Notes under the pieces: model-generated
The model's input: only the letters and a program-made list of their open reading frames with translations
Database searches by the model: none
What the model was told of the DNA's origin: nothing
Made by a program: the position numbers and the translations under genes
Shown: in pieces, positions 1-7,650 of the stretch
How the letters are laid out: each line of letters opens with the position of its first letter
Numbering within the stretch: the first letter of the stretch is position 1
Assembly (NCBI RefSeq): GCF_004114915.1
Contig: NZ_CP022219.1
Span: 4,866,501-4,930,500 of the forward strand
Direction: 5' to 3'
Origin: Bradyrhizobium guangxiense
GTDB taxonomy: Bacteria; Pseudomonadota; Alphaproteobacteria; Rhizobiales; Xanthobacteraceae
Length of the DNA: 64,000 nt

Positions 1-1
1 G

Positions 2-1405
2 CGGCGCGGAGTGGTCGAGGTCAGGCGTCCCTCGAACAAGTGCAACGGCATGACCTATGATGCCGAGCTCAACCTGATCGTCTGCGAGCACGCGACCTCG
101 CAGCTGATCCGCGAACGGCCGGATGGGCGGCGCGAGGTGCTGGCCTCGCATTTTGGGGGACAAGAGCTCAACAGCCCCAATGACGTCTGCGTGCACTCCT
201 CCGGTGCGATCTATTTCTCGGACCCCTGGTACGGCCGCATGCCGGTCTATGGCGTCGAGCGCCCACGCCAGCTTGGCTTCCAGGGCGTCTATCGCGTCGT
301 ACCCGGCGGCGAACCGAAGCTCGTCGTCGACCGTCACCTGTTCGACCAGCCGAACGGGCTCTGCTTCTCGCCGGACGAGAAGCTGCTCTATGTCAACGAC
401 ACCGTTCAGGCGCTGATCCGCGTCTTCGACGTGGCTGGTGACGGTTCGCTGTCGAATGCGAGGGTGTTCGCAAGTGGCATCAAATCCGAGCTCGAGCCCG
501 GCCTGCCCGACGGCATGAAATGCGACCAGCATGGCAATGTCTGGGTCACCGCACCGGGCGGCGTCTGGGTCTACTCCCCGCGCGGCGAGCTGCTCGGCAA
601 GGTCCGTGTGCCCGAGCTCGTCGCCAACCTCGCCTGGGGTGGACCGGATTTCCGCACGCTGTATTTGACCTCGACCCATTCGGTCTATGCGATCCCGACC
701 AAGGCCGGCCCGCGGCATGAGCCCTATATGAGTGGCCGGCGAAGCGGTGGTGGCGCGACCGCAAGCTCTTCGGCAGCGGCACCCGTCCTCGCCGACGGCG
801 AGATGCGGCTCGACCCGCAGCGTTGCGCCATGATTATCCAGGACCTTCAGAACGACGTCATCATGGACGGCGGCGCGTTCGCCGAGTCCGGAGCTCCCGG
901 CCACGCGAAGCAACAGCATGTCGTCGATAACGTCCGCCGCCTGGCGGAAGCCGCACGCGCACGAGGCGTCGCCATCATTCATGTCTGGTTCGTGGTCGAG
1001 CCGGGCGCGCCTGGCGTGACGCTGAATGCACCGCTGTTCGAAGGCCTGGTCGACAGCAAGGCGATGGTGCGCGGAAGCTGGGGCGCGGCGCCGGTCTCCG
1101 GCCTCGAGCCACGGCCCGGTGACTTCGTGGTCGAGAAGATGCGCATGAGCGCCTGGGAAGGCACGCGGCTGGAGACGATTCTAAAAGCGACCGGGCGCGA
1201 CATGATCATCAACACCGGCGCCTGGACCAACATGTCGGTCGAGCACACCGCCCGCACCGGCGCGGACAAGGGCTACTTCATGATCGTGCCGGAGGATTGC
1301 TGCTCGACCATGAACGCGGACTGGCACGCCGCCTCGATCAATTTTGCCATGCAGAACGTCGCGATCGTCACCCGGGCAGATGCCGTCATCAGAGCGCTGG
1401 GATGA
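2..1405 (+). CDS. SMP-30/gluconolactonase-isochorismatase fusion protein (5' partial)
   Basis: The reading frame is open to the window edge, so the true start lies upstream; the first in-window start is GTG at 11 (residues numbered from there). Residues 1-240 form an SMP-30/gluconolactonase/LRE beta-propeller (SPNDV, QPNGLCFSPD and DGMKCD motifs), a family of lactone hydrolases. A Ser/Ala-rich linker (about 245-258) joins it to an isochorismatase-like cysteine-hydrolase domain (265-464). In that domain the expected triad Asp is D278 (IIQDLQND) and Lys is K376 (VVEKMRMSAW), but the nucleophile position reads TNMSVE, with Ser409 where family members have Cys. The hydrolase domain may therefore be inactive or work differently. 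It is followed after 3 nt by a flavin reductase-like gene, suggesting co-transcription. The substrate is unknown. Confidence 0.8.
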   Translation, partial: RRGVVEVRRPSNKCNGMTYDAELNLIVCEHATSQLIRERPDGRREVLASHFGGQELNSPNDVCVHSSGAIYFSDPWYGRMPVYGVERPRQLGFQGVYRVVPGGEPKLVVDRHLFDQPNGLCFSPDEKLLYVNDTVQALIRVFDVAGDGSLSNARVFASGIKSELEPGLPDGMKCDQHGNVWVTAPGGVWVYSPRGELLGKVRVPELVANLAWGGPDFRTLYLTSTHSVYAIPTKAGPRHEPYMSGRRSGGGATASSSAAAPVLADGEMRLDPQRCAMIIQDLQNDVIMDGGAFAESGAPGHAKQQHVVDNVRRLAEAARARGVAIIHVWFVVEPGAPGVTLNAPLFEGLVDSKAMVRGSWGAAPVSGLEPRPGDFVVEKMRMSAWEGTRLETILKATGRDMIINTGAWTNMSVEHTARTGADKGYFMIVPEDCCSTMNADWHAASINFAMQNVAIVTRADAVIRALG

Positions 1406-1408
1406 GCG

Positions 1409-2035
1409 GTGGCCAAGCTCCTGCATTTGTCCTGCTCGCCCCGCGCTGACTCCTTCTCGAGTGCCGGCGCGCGCGTCTTTCTCGACGGTTTTCGCCAGGC
1501 CCGGCCGGACTGGGATGTCGATGTCGTGGACATCTGGCGGGAGCGGATGCCGGAATTCTCGGGCCCCATCGTCGAGGCCAAATATGCACGGATGAATGGG
1601 CAAGCCTTCAACGACGCGGAGCGCCACGGCTTTGCCGAGGCCGAGCGAATGGCGCTGCGCCTGTCGCTCGCCGATCGCGTGCTGATCTCGACGCCGATGT
1701 GGAACTTTGGCATTCCCTATAAGCTCAAGCAATGGTTCGACCTCATTGTCCAGCCCGGGCTGAGCTTTCGGTTCGACCCGTCTCAGGGCTATCTCCCGCT
1801 GCTCAAGGACCGGCCGACGCTGGTGATTCTCGCCAGCGGCAGCGATTTTGCCACCGGCATGAACCGCGGCCGCATCGACATGGCCACGCCCTACCTGCGA
1901 GACATCCTGCGCTTCATCGGGATCGACGATGTCCGCTTCGTGCCGATCGGGCCAACCACCGGACCGCAGCAGCCGATCGAGGCCGCACGGGACAGGGCGC
2001 ACCGACGTCTGGCCGCAATGGCCACGACCTTCTGA
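1409..2035 (+). CDS. FMN-dependent NADH-azoreductase-like flavodoxin-fold oxidoreductase
   Basis: A 208-residue flavodoxin-like-fold protein of the AzoR/NAD(P)H quinone oxidoreductase family. The N-terminal strand and phosphate loop (LLHLSCSPRADSFSS) and the TPMWNFGIPYKLKQWFD motif at about residues 92-108 are typical of the FMN site. Such cytosolic enzymes reduce quinones or azo compounds using NAD(P)H. The start is GTG, 3 nt after the stop of the fusion gene, so the two are probably one transcript. It converges on ubiV, with 25 nt between the two stops. Its physiological substrate cannot be read from the sequence. Confidence 0.75.
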   Translation: MAKLLHLSCSPRADSFSSAGARVFLDGFRQARPDWDVDVVDIWRERMPEFSGPIVEAKYARMNGQAFNDAERHGFAEAERMALRLSLADRVLISTPMWNFGIPYKLKQWFDLIVQPGLSFRFDPSQGYLPLLKDRPTLVILASGSDFATGMNRGRIDMATPYLRDILRFIGIDDVRFVPIGPTTGPQQPIEAARDRAHRRLAAMATTF

Positions 2036-2060
2036 TGCCGGCGGCGCAGCTTGGTCCGGG

Positions 2061-2996
2061 TTAGAGAGCCCCGATTTGCCGCACCGCGCCTTGCGCATCC
2101 CCTGACCGGCGCTGACGATAGAGGTGACCGGGCTCGGCCCACAGGAACCCATTCGAGAAAGGCACACCAGGATAGGCCGCCGCCAGCCGGCGGTTGCCGC
2201 CGTCGATATCGTCACGACCGTCCAACACGTCACGAAAGGTCCTGACGATCTCGACCATGTCGCAATCCTGCGGCGACAGGCGCAGGGAGCCGACATTGCT
2301 CCCGTGCAACAGGCCGGCCTCGCCCAGCAGGTTGGCGCATGTGTGAGACAGGGTCTGCACCCCGTTGATGGTCAGGAAGTCCTGCTGCTCCAGCGTGTGC
2401 AGCAGGAGACCATCCGGATCCTTCTCACAGACGAAGCGGCAATTGTCCTTGGCGAGCTTGTGAAGGCGCGCATGGTAGCAGCGCGCAGAGATGGCCAGCG
2501 GCACCCTGCCGAACGCGAACACCTCGACCGCGATGTCGGGAACGGCTTTCGCAATCGCCGCCACCGAGGCCAGCGGCAACTCCGGCGGCAGGCAGATGCG
2601 CTTCGCACCATGCGCGGCGTGAAAGGCCGCGCTCGCCTCGTTATAGATGTTGACGAACGGGCCGATCGCGTGCGCCCGGCCTGCAAGCGCCCTGAGACAG
2701 GTCAGATCATTGACCTCGACCAACACACCTTCGACCGCGGCGAGCTCCTCGGTCTGACGGCGCTCGCGCCGCAGCGAGACCAGGATCAGCGAGCCCAGCA
2801 GCACCTGCTTGCCTGCCTTCTGCAGCCGTTCGACCACGGCCGGTATGTGATCCGCGAAGAACGGCGAGCGCTTCGAGCAGACGATCTCGCCGACGGATAC
2901 GATGTCGACCGGCGCTTCGTCGGCGATACGGAAATAGAAGTCGCGCCAGCGCTCCGGCGCCCAATTGTACAGAACGGGACCGAGGCTGAGTTGCAT
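2061..2996 (-). CDS. ubiV: O2-independent ubiquinone biosynthesis protein UbiV (peptidase U32 family)
   Basis: U32-family protein of 311 residues if started at 2996 (MQLSLGPVLY); an ATG five codons upstream is also in frame. The four cysteines expected to hold the [4Fe-4S] cluster are C40, C173, C186 and C190; the last three keep the spacing of the E. coli UbiV cysteines. Together with UbiU it forms the hydroxylation complex that makes ubiquinone with prephenate instead of O2 as oxygen donor (known for the family). It is the third gene of ubiT-ubiU-ubiV, read leftward from a promoter with a FixK-type box, which fits use under low oxygen. Confidence 0.92.
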   Translation of the reverse strand: MQLSLGPVLYNWAPERWRDFYFRIADEAPVDIVSVGEIVCSKRSPFFADHIPAVVERLQKAGKQVLLGSLILVSLRRERRQTEELAAVEGVLVEVNDLTCLRALAGRAHAIGPFVNIYNEASAAFHAAHGAKRICLPPELPLASVAAIAKAVPDIAVEVFAFGRVPLAISARCYHARLHKLAKDNCRFVCEKDPDGLLLHTLEQQDFLTINGVQTLSHTCANLLGEAGLLHGSNVGSLRLSPQDCDMVEIVRTFRDVLDGRDDIDGGNRRLAAAYPGVPFSNGFLWAEPGHLYRQRRSGDAQGAVRQIGAL

Positions 2997-3023
2997 CGCT
3001 GGACCTCTCATGTTTCGAAAATG

Positions 3024-4004
3024 CTAGCGCCAGGTCTTACGATAGGCGCCAAGCGTGGAAGCCTGGCCTTCGGTGAACGGCTTCAGGCTCGCGATGTCCG
3101 CCTCACTTCCGCTCTCGAGCGCGGCGAGCGCATGACGGAAATGGCGCACCACGCTTTCGACATAGGCGCGGCCGCGCTGGCGGCCCTCGATCTTGAGCGC
3201 GGCGACGCCGGCATCGCGCAAGTCCTTGAGCAGGGTCGTGGCGTCCAGGCTGACGGGGTCCTCGAAAATGTAGCCGGCGCCCTGCGCGGTCGAGAAGCGG
3301 CCCTTGCACAGCGTCGGATAGCCGGCGGGCTCGCTCGCCCCGAACTGGTTGATGGTGAAGCCGCCGAGGCTGGACTTGGTCCCCACCGCGGTCTGTTCGT
3401 AGGCCACATGGCTCGGAGGGGAGCAGACGCCCTGCATGTTCGGCGATTTTCCGGTCGCATAGGACGACAGCGAGCAGCGCCCCTCGGCCATCACGCAAAG
3501 GCCGCCGAACACGAAGACCTCGGTCTCGCAGGCCGAATCCCGGGTGATCTCGGCGATTTCAGGCACGCTCAGCACGCGCGGCAGCACGACGCGCTTCGCG
3601 CCGAAGGCCTCGGCGTAGAAGGCGATGGCATCCGGATTCGCGGCCGCAGCCTGAACCGAAACGTGCAGACGCTGGTTTGGATGACGCCGTGCCGTGTAGT
3701 CCATCAATCCGATGTCGGCGAGGATCAGCGCGTCGGCTCCGGCGCTCACCGCATCGTCCACCGCGCGATGCCAGATATCGACGGCGGAGGCGCGCGGGAA
3801 GGTGTTGATGGCCACCAGGACCTTCGCGCCGCGGCGATGCGCCAGCGCGATCCCCTTGCGCAGCTCGTCGCGGCTGAAATTCAGGCCCGGAAAGTTGCGC
3901 GCGTTGGTTTCGTCGTTGAAGCCGCAATAGATTGCGTCGGCGCCGGCATTGATGGCGCTCTTCAGCGCCGCCGGCGTCCCGGCAGGACAGATCAGCTCCA
4001 TCAT
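3024..4004 (-). CDS. ubiU: O2-independent ubiquinone biosynthesis protein UbiU (peptidase U32 family)
   Basis: A 326-residue U32-family protein starting MMELICPAGT. Cysteines C170, C177, C194 and C233 match the four cluster ligands of E. coli UbiU with a one-residue offset, so a [4Fe-4S] cluster is expected. It is the partner of UbiV in O2-independent hydroxylation of the ubiquinone ring. Its start overlaps the ubiT stop by 4 nt (ATGA), and 27 nt separate it from the likely ubiV start, so the three genes form one tight operon. Confidence 0.93.
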   Translation of the reverse strand: MMELICPAGTPAALKSAINAGADAIYCGFNDETNARNFPGLNFSRDELRKGIALAHRRGAKVLVAINTFPRASAVDIWHRAVDDAVSAGADALILADIGLMDYTARRHPNQRLHVSVQAAAANPDAIAFYAEAFGAKRVVLPRVLSVPEIAEITRDSACETEVFVFGGLCVMAEGRCSLSSYATGKSPNMQGVCSPPSHVAYEQTAVGTKSSLGGFTINQFGASEPAGYPTLCKGRFSTAQGAGYIFEDPVSLDATTLLKDLRDAGVAALKIEGRQRGRAYVESVVRHFRHALAALESGSEADIASLKPFTEGQASTLGAYRKTWR

Positions 4005-4546
4005 CTCGATTGCTCGCCTTGCCCCGCTGAACCGATCACGTGTCCACGGGCGGCCTCGAAGAGGCGCCTTGCGGGCGCGCCCAGTGGGCCGAACAGCGAG
4101 GACATCTCGGCTGCGAGATCGAGCTGGGCGTCGTCGATCGCATTGCGCAGCGCCAGCACCGCCTCGACATCGCCCTCGACGACGAGCTCGCGCGAGAACA
4201 TCAAGGCATCGCCATCGACCCTGCCTTCGAGCAGAGCCAACAGGTTGGCGAGCGAAGCGGAGATGCGCGCGTCGAGGCCTTTCGGCAGCTCGCGCACGAC
4301 CGACAGGCGCGGCGGCTTCGCCTCGATCACGAAGGCAAAGGGCAGATCGATCGGCCTGATGCCGAACCGCGCGCGAGCGTGCTCACCGAGCCGGTCGAAT
4401 ATTGCAGGATTGCGCCGATGGATCCGCTGCAAGACACCGCCGAGAACGAGCTGCAGCGGCAGCAGAGGCAGGGGACGCATGGCCAATGCGACAAGCGGCG
4501 GAATCGTCGGCAATGGGCAGGGCGATGCAGCGGACGGATCATTCAT
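4001..4546 (-). CDS. ubiT: Ubiquinone biosynthesis accessory factor UbiT (SCP2 sterol-binding domain)
   Basis: A 181-residue protein with an SCP2-like lipid-binding domain over about residues 40-165. In anaerobic ubiquinone synthesis UbiT takes the place of UbiJ and presents hydrophobic intermediates to the enzymes (family knowledge). It is first in the leftward ubiTUV operon. A perfect FixK/FNR-type box (4640-4653) is centred about 41 nt upstream of a plausible transcription start near 4605, about 59 nt before this start codon. Confidence 0.88.
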   Translation of the reverse strand: MNDPSAASPCPLPTIPPLVALAMRPLPLLPLQLVLGGVLQRIHRRNPAIFDRLGEHARARFGIRPIDLPFAFVIEAKPPRLSVVRELPKGLDARISASLANLLALLEGRVDGDALMFSRELVVEGDVEAVLALRNAIDDAQLDLAAEMSSLFGPLGAPARRLFEAARGHVIGSAGQGEQSR

Positions 4547-4581
4547 GACCCCACGTCTGGACGGATTGCATGCCGCTGTAT

Positions 4582-4595
4582 TTGAGCGGGAACAA
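4582..4595. promoter_or_regulatory. Near-consensus FixK/FNR-type box
   Basis: Sequence TTGA-N6-ACAA, one base off TTG(A/C)-N6-(T/G)CAA. Its centre at 4588.5 would place a class II start near 4630, 18 nt before the TTG start of ubiD, so it could serve ubiDX. It is weaker than the neighbouring box at 4640. Confidence 0.35.
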
Positions 4596-4639
4596 TGAAG
4601 ACCAAAAACAGGCCGGCTAGCTGTGATTTTTTTGGGAGC

Positions 4640-4653
4640 TTGCTCAGTTGCAA
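4640..4653. promoter_or_regulatory. FixK/FNR-type box upstream of ubiTUV, overlapping the ubiD start
   Basis: TTGC-N6-GCAA is a perfect match to the FixK2 consensus. It is well placed for leftward activation of ubiTUV. It also covers the proposed TTG start codon of ubiD (4648), so either ubiD begins further downstream (GTG at 4660 is in frame) or the bound regulator sits in the ubiD leader. Confidence 0.65.
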
Positions 4654-6177
4654 CGTGATGTGCCGCGCTTTCGCGACCTGTCCGACTTTCTGCGCTTCAT
4701 CGAAAGCCGGGGACAGTTGCGACGCATTCGCGAGAAGGTCTCCGTCGTCCACGAGATCACAGAGATCCACCGGCGTGTGCTCGAGGCGCACGGACCGGCA
4801 CTATTGTTCGAGCTGCCCGTCAGGGCCGACGGCCGGCCCTCGGAGATGCCGCTCCTCACCAATCTGTTTGGAACGGTCGAACGGATCGCCTGGGGTATGG
4901 GCATCGCGCCGGATCGTCTCGAGCAGCTCGGCGAGCTGATGGCCGAGCTGCGCGCGCCGCGACCACCGAACAGCATCAGGGATGCCTTCGACAAGCTTCC
5001 GCTCGCCCGCGCCGCGCTGGCGACGCGGCCGCGCACGCGCGCCGCAGCACCGGTGCAGGACTGCGTCACGATGGGGCCCGACATCGATCTCACAAAGCTG
5101 CCGGTCCAGATCTGCTGGCCCGGCGAACCGGCGCCGCTGATCACCTGGCCGCTGGTGATCACTGTGCCACCGGATTCCGCGACGGCTGACCAGGAGGAGA
5201 ATGTCGGCGTCTACCGCATGCAGGTGCTCGGACGCGACCGCGCCATCATCCGCTGGCTTGCGCATCGCGGTGGCGCTCGGCATCACCAGCAATGGAAAGC
5301 GGCCGGACGCGACATGCCGGTCGCGATCGTCATCGGAGCCGATCCCGCCACCATCCTCGCCGCAGTGCTGCCGCTGCCCGAGACCATGTCGGAGCTGCGC
5401 TTCGCCGGCATCCTGCGCGGCGAACGGCCCGACCTCGCGCCCTGCCTCACCGTCCCCCTCGCGATTCCGGCCGAGGCTGAAATCGTCATCGAGGGGTTCG
5501 TTTCCGCGACGGAAACCGCGCCCGAAGGGCCATATGGCGATCACACCGGGTATTACAATTCCGTCGAAGAATTCCCCGTGATGCGGGTGACGGCGATCAC
5601 CAGCCGACGCCAGCCTGTCTACCTCTCGACCTTCACCGGCCGGCCGCCGGACGAGCCGTCGCGGATCGGCGAGGCGCTCAACCGCCTGTTCGTGCCGTTG
5701 ATCCGGCAGCAATTCCCCGAGGTGACCGACTGCTGGCTGCCGCCGGAGGCGTGCTCCTACCGCATCGCGGTCGCGGCGATCAGGAAGCGCTATCCCGGCC
5801 AAGCGCGGCGGCTGATGCTCGGCCTGTGGTCGATTCTGCCGCAGTTCAGCTACACCAAGCTCCTGATCGTGGTCGACGACGACATCGACATCCGCGATTG
5901 GCGTGCCGTGATGTGGGCCGTCTCGACGCGCAGCGACGCCTCGCGCGATCTCGTCACGCTTACCGACACACCGATCGACTATCTCGACTTCGCCTCGCCG
6001 AAATCGGGTCTCGGCGGCAAGCTCGGCATCGACGCCACCACGAAGATCCCACCGGAGACGGACCGGGAATGGGGCGTTCCGCTGGCGATGGACCCCGCCG
6101 TGGTCGCGCGCGTCGATGCGATGTGGTCGAACCTTGGCCTTTCCGGCATGCCCGTACGCGCTCCGGTCTTCACATGA
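4648..6177 (+). CDS. ubiD: UbiD family prenyl-FMN-dependent decarboxylase
   Basis: A 509-residue UbiD-family protein, beginning with the typical FRDLSDFLRFIE segment. The conserved EGPYGDHTGYYN region (about residue 292) carries the acidic residues of the prFMN/metal site. It likely decarboxylates 4-hydroxy-3-polyprenylbenzoate in ubiquinone synthesis. The next gene, ubiX, overlaps it by 4 nt (ATGA) and makes its prenylated flavin cofactor. The start is uncertain: TTG at 4648 has a weak purine stretch upstream, and GTG at 4660 is an alternative. Some UbiD paralogues act on other aromatic acids, but the ubiTUV context favours the ubiquinone role. Confidence 0.88.
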   Translation: MQRDVPRFRDLSDFLRFIESRGQLRRIREKVSVVHEITEIHRRVLEAHGPALLFELPVRADGRPSEMPLLTNLFGTVERIAWGMGIAPDRLEQLGELMAELRAPRPPNSIRDAFDKLPLARAALATRPRTRAAAPVQDCVTMGPDIDLTKLPVQICWPGEPAPLITWPLVITVPPDSATADQEENVGVYRMQVLGRDRAIIRWLAHRGGARHHQQWKAAGRDMPVAIVIGADPATILAAVLPLPETMSELRFAGILRGERPDLAPCLTVPLAIPAEAEIVIEGFVSATETAPEGPYGDHTGYYNSVEEFPVMRVTAITSRRQPVYLSTFTGRPPDEPSRIGEALNRLFVPLIRQQFPEVTDCWLPPEACSYRIAVAAIRKRYPGQARRLMLGLWSILPQFSYTKLLIVVDDDIDIRDWRAVMWAVSTRSDASRDLVTLTDTPIDYLDFASPKSGLGGKLGIDATTKIPPETDREWGVPLAMDPAVVARVDAMWSNLGLSGMPVRAPVFT

Positions 6178-6770
6178 GCGGGCGGCCAGGCATCATCGTC
6201 GGCATCAGCGGCGCCTCGGGCGCTGCGATCGGCATGCGCATCGTCGAATTGCTGGCCGACGATCCGCGCTACGCAGTCCACCTCGTGGTATCGCCCGCGG
6301 CCGAGCGCACGTTGACAGAAGAAGTTGGCGGCGATGCGCTCGCGCGGCTCCGCGCGCGCGCCTTTCGCCACCATCTCCATTCGGACATTGGCGCCGCGAT
6401 CGCCAGCGGATCGTATCCGGTCGCGGGCATGATCGTCGCGCCGTGCTCGATCCGAACGCTCTCGGCCATCGCCTGGGGGCAGCTTGACAACCTCCTGACG
6501 CGCGCAGCCGACGTGCAGCTCAAGGAACGGCGCCGGCTGGTGTTGCTGGTCCGCGAGACTCCGCTGCATCTCGGCCATTTGCGCACGATGCTGCAGGCGA
6601 CCGAGATCGGCGCGATCATTGCCCCGCCGATGCCGGCCTTCTATCTCAAGCCACAGTCGCTGGACGAGGTGATCGACCAGATCGCCGCCCGGGCGATCAA
6701 CCTGCTCGACCTGACGAACCTTCGCCCACCCGCCAGGATCTGGTCCGGCCCAGGCGCCGACGACACATAG
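6174..6770 (+). CDS. ubiX: UbiX flavin prenyltransferase
   Basis: A 198-residue UbiX/Pad1-family flavoprotein that joins a dimethylallyl group to FMN to make prFMN for UbiD. Family motifs visible are GISGASGAAIGMRIVE near the N-terminus, VAPCSIRTLSAIAWG for flavin binding, LVRETPLHLGHLRTML and the PPMPAFY motif. The ATG overlaps the ubiD stop, so the pair is translationally coupled. The length is normal for the family. Confidence 0.93.
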   Translation: MSGRPGIIVGISGASGAAIGMRIVELLADDPRYAVHLVVSPAAERTLTEEVGGDALARLRARAFRHHLHSDIGAAIASGSYPVAGMIVAPCSIRTLSAIAWGQLDNLLTRAADVQLKERRRLVLLVRETPLHLGHLRTMLQATEIGAIIAPPMPAFYLKPQSLDEVIDQIAARAINLLDLTNLRPPARIWSGPGADDT

Positions 6771-6811
6771 CCGGCAGAACGGCTGCGGACCCGGCCTCCT
6801 TACCGGATCAA

Positions 6812-7135
6812 TCAATTCACCTCGGCGAAGCCGAGCGACGACCTGACACCCGGCGAGATCATCGAGGGCTGCCAGGCCGGCTCGAACGTCATGGTGACGT
6901 CGACCGATTCCACGCCCGGAACGAGACACGCGCTATTGGCGACCCCCTCCTTCAGAAAGGACGCAGCGGGACAGCCGCGTGTCGTCGCTGTCATGGTAAT
7001 GTGCGCAGCGCCGTCGTCGATCGACACGTCGTAGATGAAGCCGAGATCGACGATGTTGTGCCCGAGCTCGGGATCGACCACGACCTTCAGCGCCTGCGTT
7101 ATCTGGGCCACGAGGTCATCCTCATCGATCGTCAT
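6812..7135 (-). CDS. MIP18/DUF59 metal-sulfur cluster assembly factor
   Basis: A 107-residue MIP18/DUF59 (PaaD/SufT-like) protein. The core reads VDPELGHNIVDLGFIYDV, followed by TATTRGCPAASFLKEGV with the conserved cysteine. Such proteins help mature Fe-S enzymes. The start at 7135 is chosen because it overlaps the upstream DUF2249 stop by 4 nt (ATGA); an upstream extension in the same frame lies inside that gene. It is last in a leftward operon with DUF2249 and a polytopic membrane protein. It may support Fe-S loading in low-oxygen metabolism (inference). Confidence 0.8.
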   Translation of the reverse strand: MTIDEDDLVAQITQALKVVVDPELGHNIVDLGFIYDVSIDDGAAHITMTATTRGCPAASFLKEGVANSACLVPGVESVDVTMTFEPAWQPSMISPGVRSSLGFAEVN

Positions 7136-7638
7136 GCGTGCACCCTCACCGTCAGTTGGTAGGCATCCTTCGACGTGAAGCCGCCGCGCCATTGATGGCC
7201 GCGCTTGGTCAGCTCCCGAAACAGGAACACCGGTTCACGACTGAGCAAGGCGCAGAGTGTCTGGCCGGGTGCAAGCCGCCCCATGGCCGCCAGAATTCGC
7301 ACCATCGGCTCCGGCGGATCGAGGTCGCGGTTGTCCAGATGAACCACGGGCTCCGGCCAGTCGCTATCGCCCGACGTGGCGCAGGCCGCTTCAGCCGCTT
7401 CGCACGATCCGTCGTCCCGCATGAAGCGGATTTCCCATTCGCCGCCTTCGAGCTCGGCTTCCCGATGCGCAAAGCCCTTGCTCGCCATGACGTCGAACAG
7501 GGGAACTGGCTTGAAGGGAGCGTAGAGCCGCAGCCCCTCCCCCGGCTCGAGCCGCTCGAGCGCGGCCATGATGACCGAGAACGGCTCGCCGCCTGCGCGC
7601 AGGATCGGTCGGACATCGACGTCGATGAATTCGGTCAT
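7132..7638 (-). CDS. DUF2249 domain protein (two repeats)
   Basis: A 168-residue protein with two DUF2249-like modules. The first covers about residues 4-75 (VDVRPILRAGGEPFSVIMAA). The second covers about 95-168 (LDNRDLDPPEPMVRILAAM), with FDV..KGF and FREL.KRGH in equivalent places. DUF2249 has a TusA/SirA-like fold and often accompanies denitrification and NO-response genes; its biochemical role is not settled. It sits 12 nt after the membrane-protein gene and overlaps the DUF59 gene, so all three are probably one operon. Confidence 0.75.
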   Translation of the reverse strand: MTEFIDVDVRPILRAGGEPFSVIMAALERLEPGEGLRLYAPFKPVPLFDVMASKGFAHREAELEGGEWEIRFMRDDGSCEAAEAACATSGDSDWPEPVVHLDNRDLDPPEPMVRILAAMGRLAPGQTLCALLSREPVFLFRELTKRGHQWRGGFTSKDAYQLTVRVHA

Positions 7639-7650
7639 TGCAGTCTCCTT

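Noticed and set aside
2124..4598. 824-codon plus-strand frame opposite ubiV-ubiU-ubiT
   Set aside because: Same GC artefact; the minus-strand U32 and SCP2 proteins are clear.
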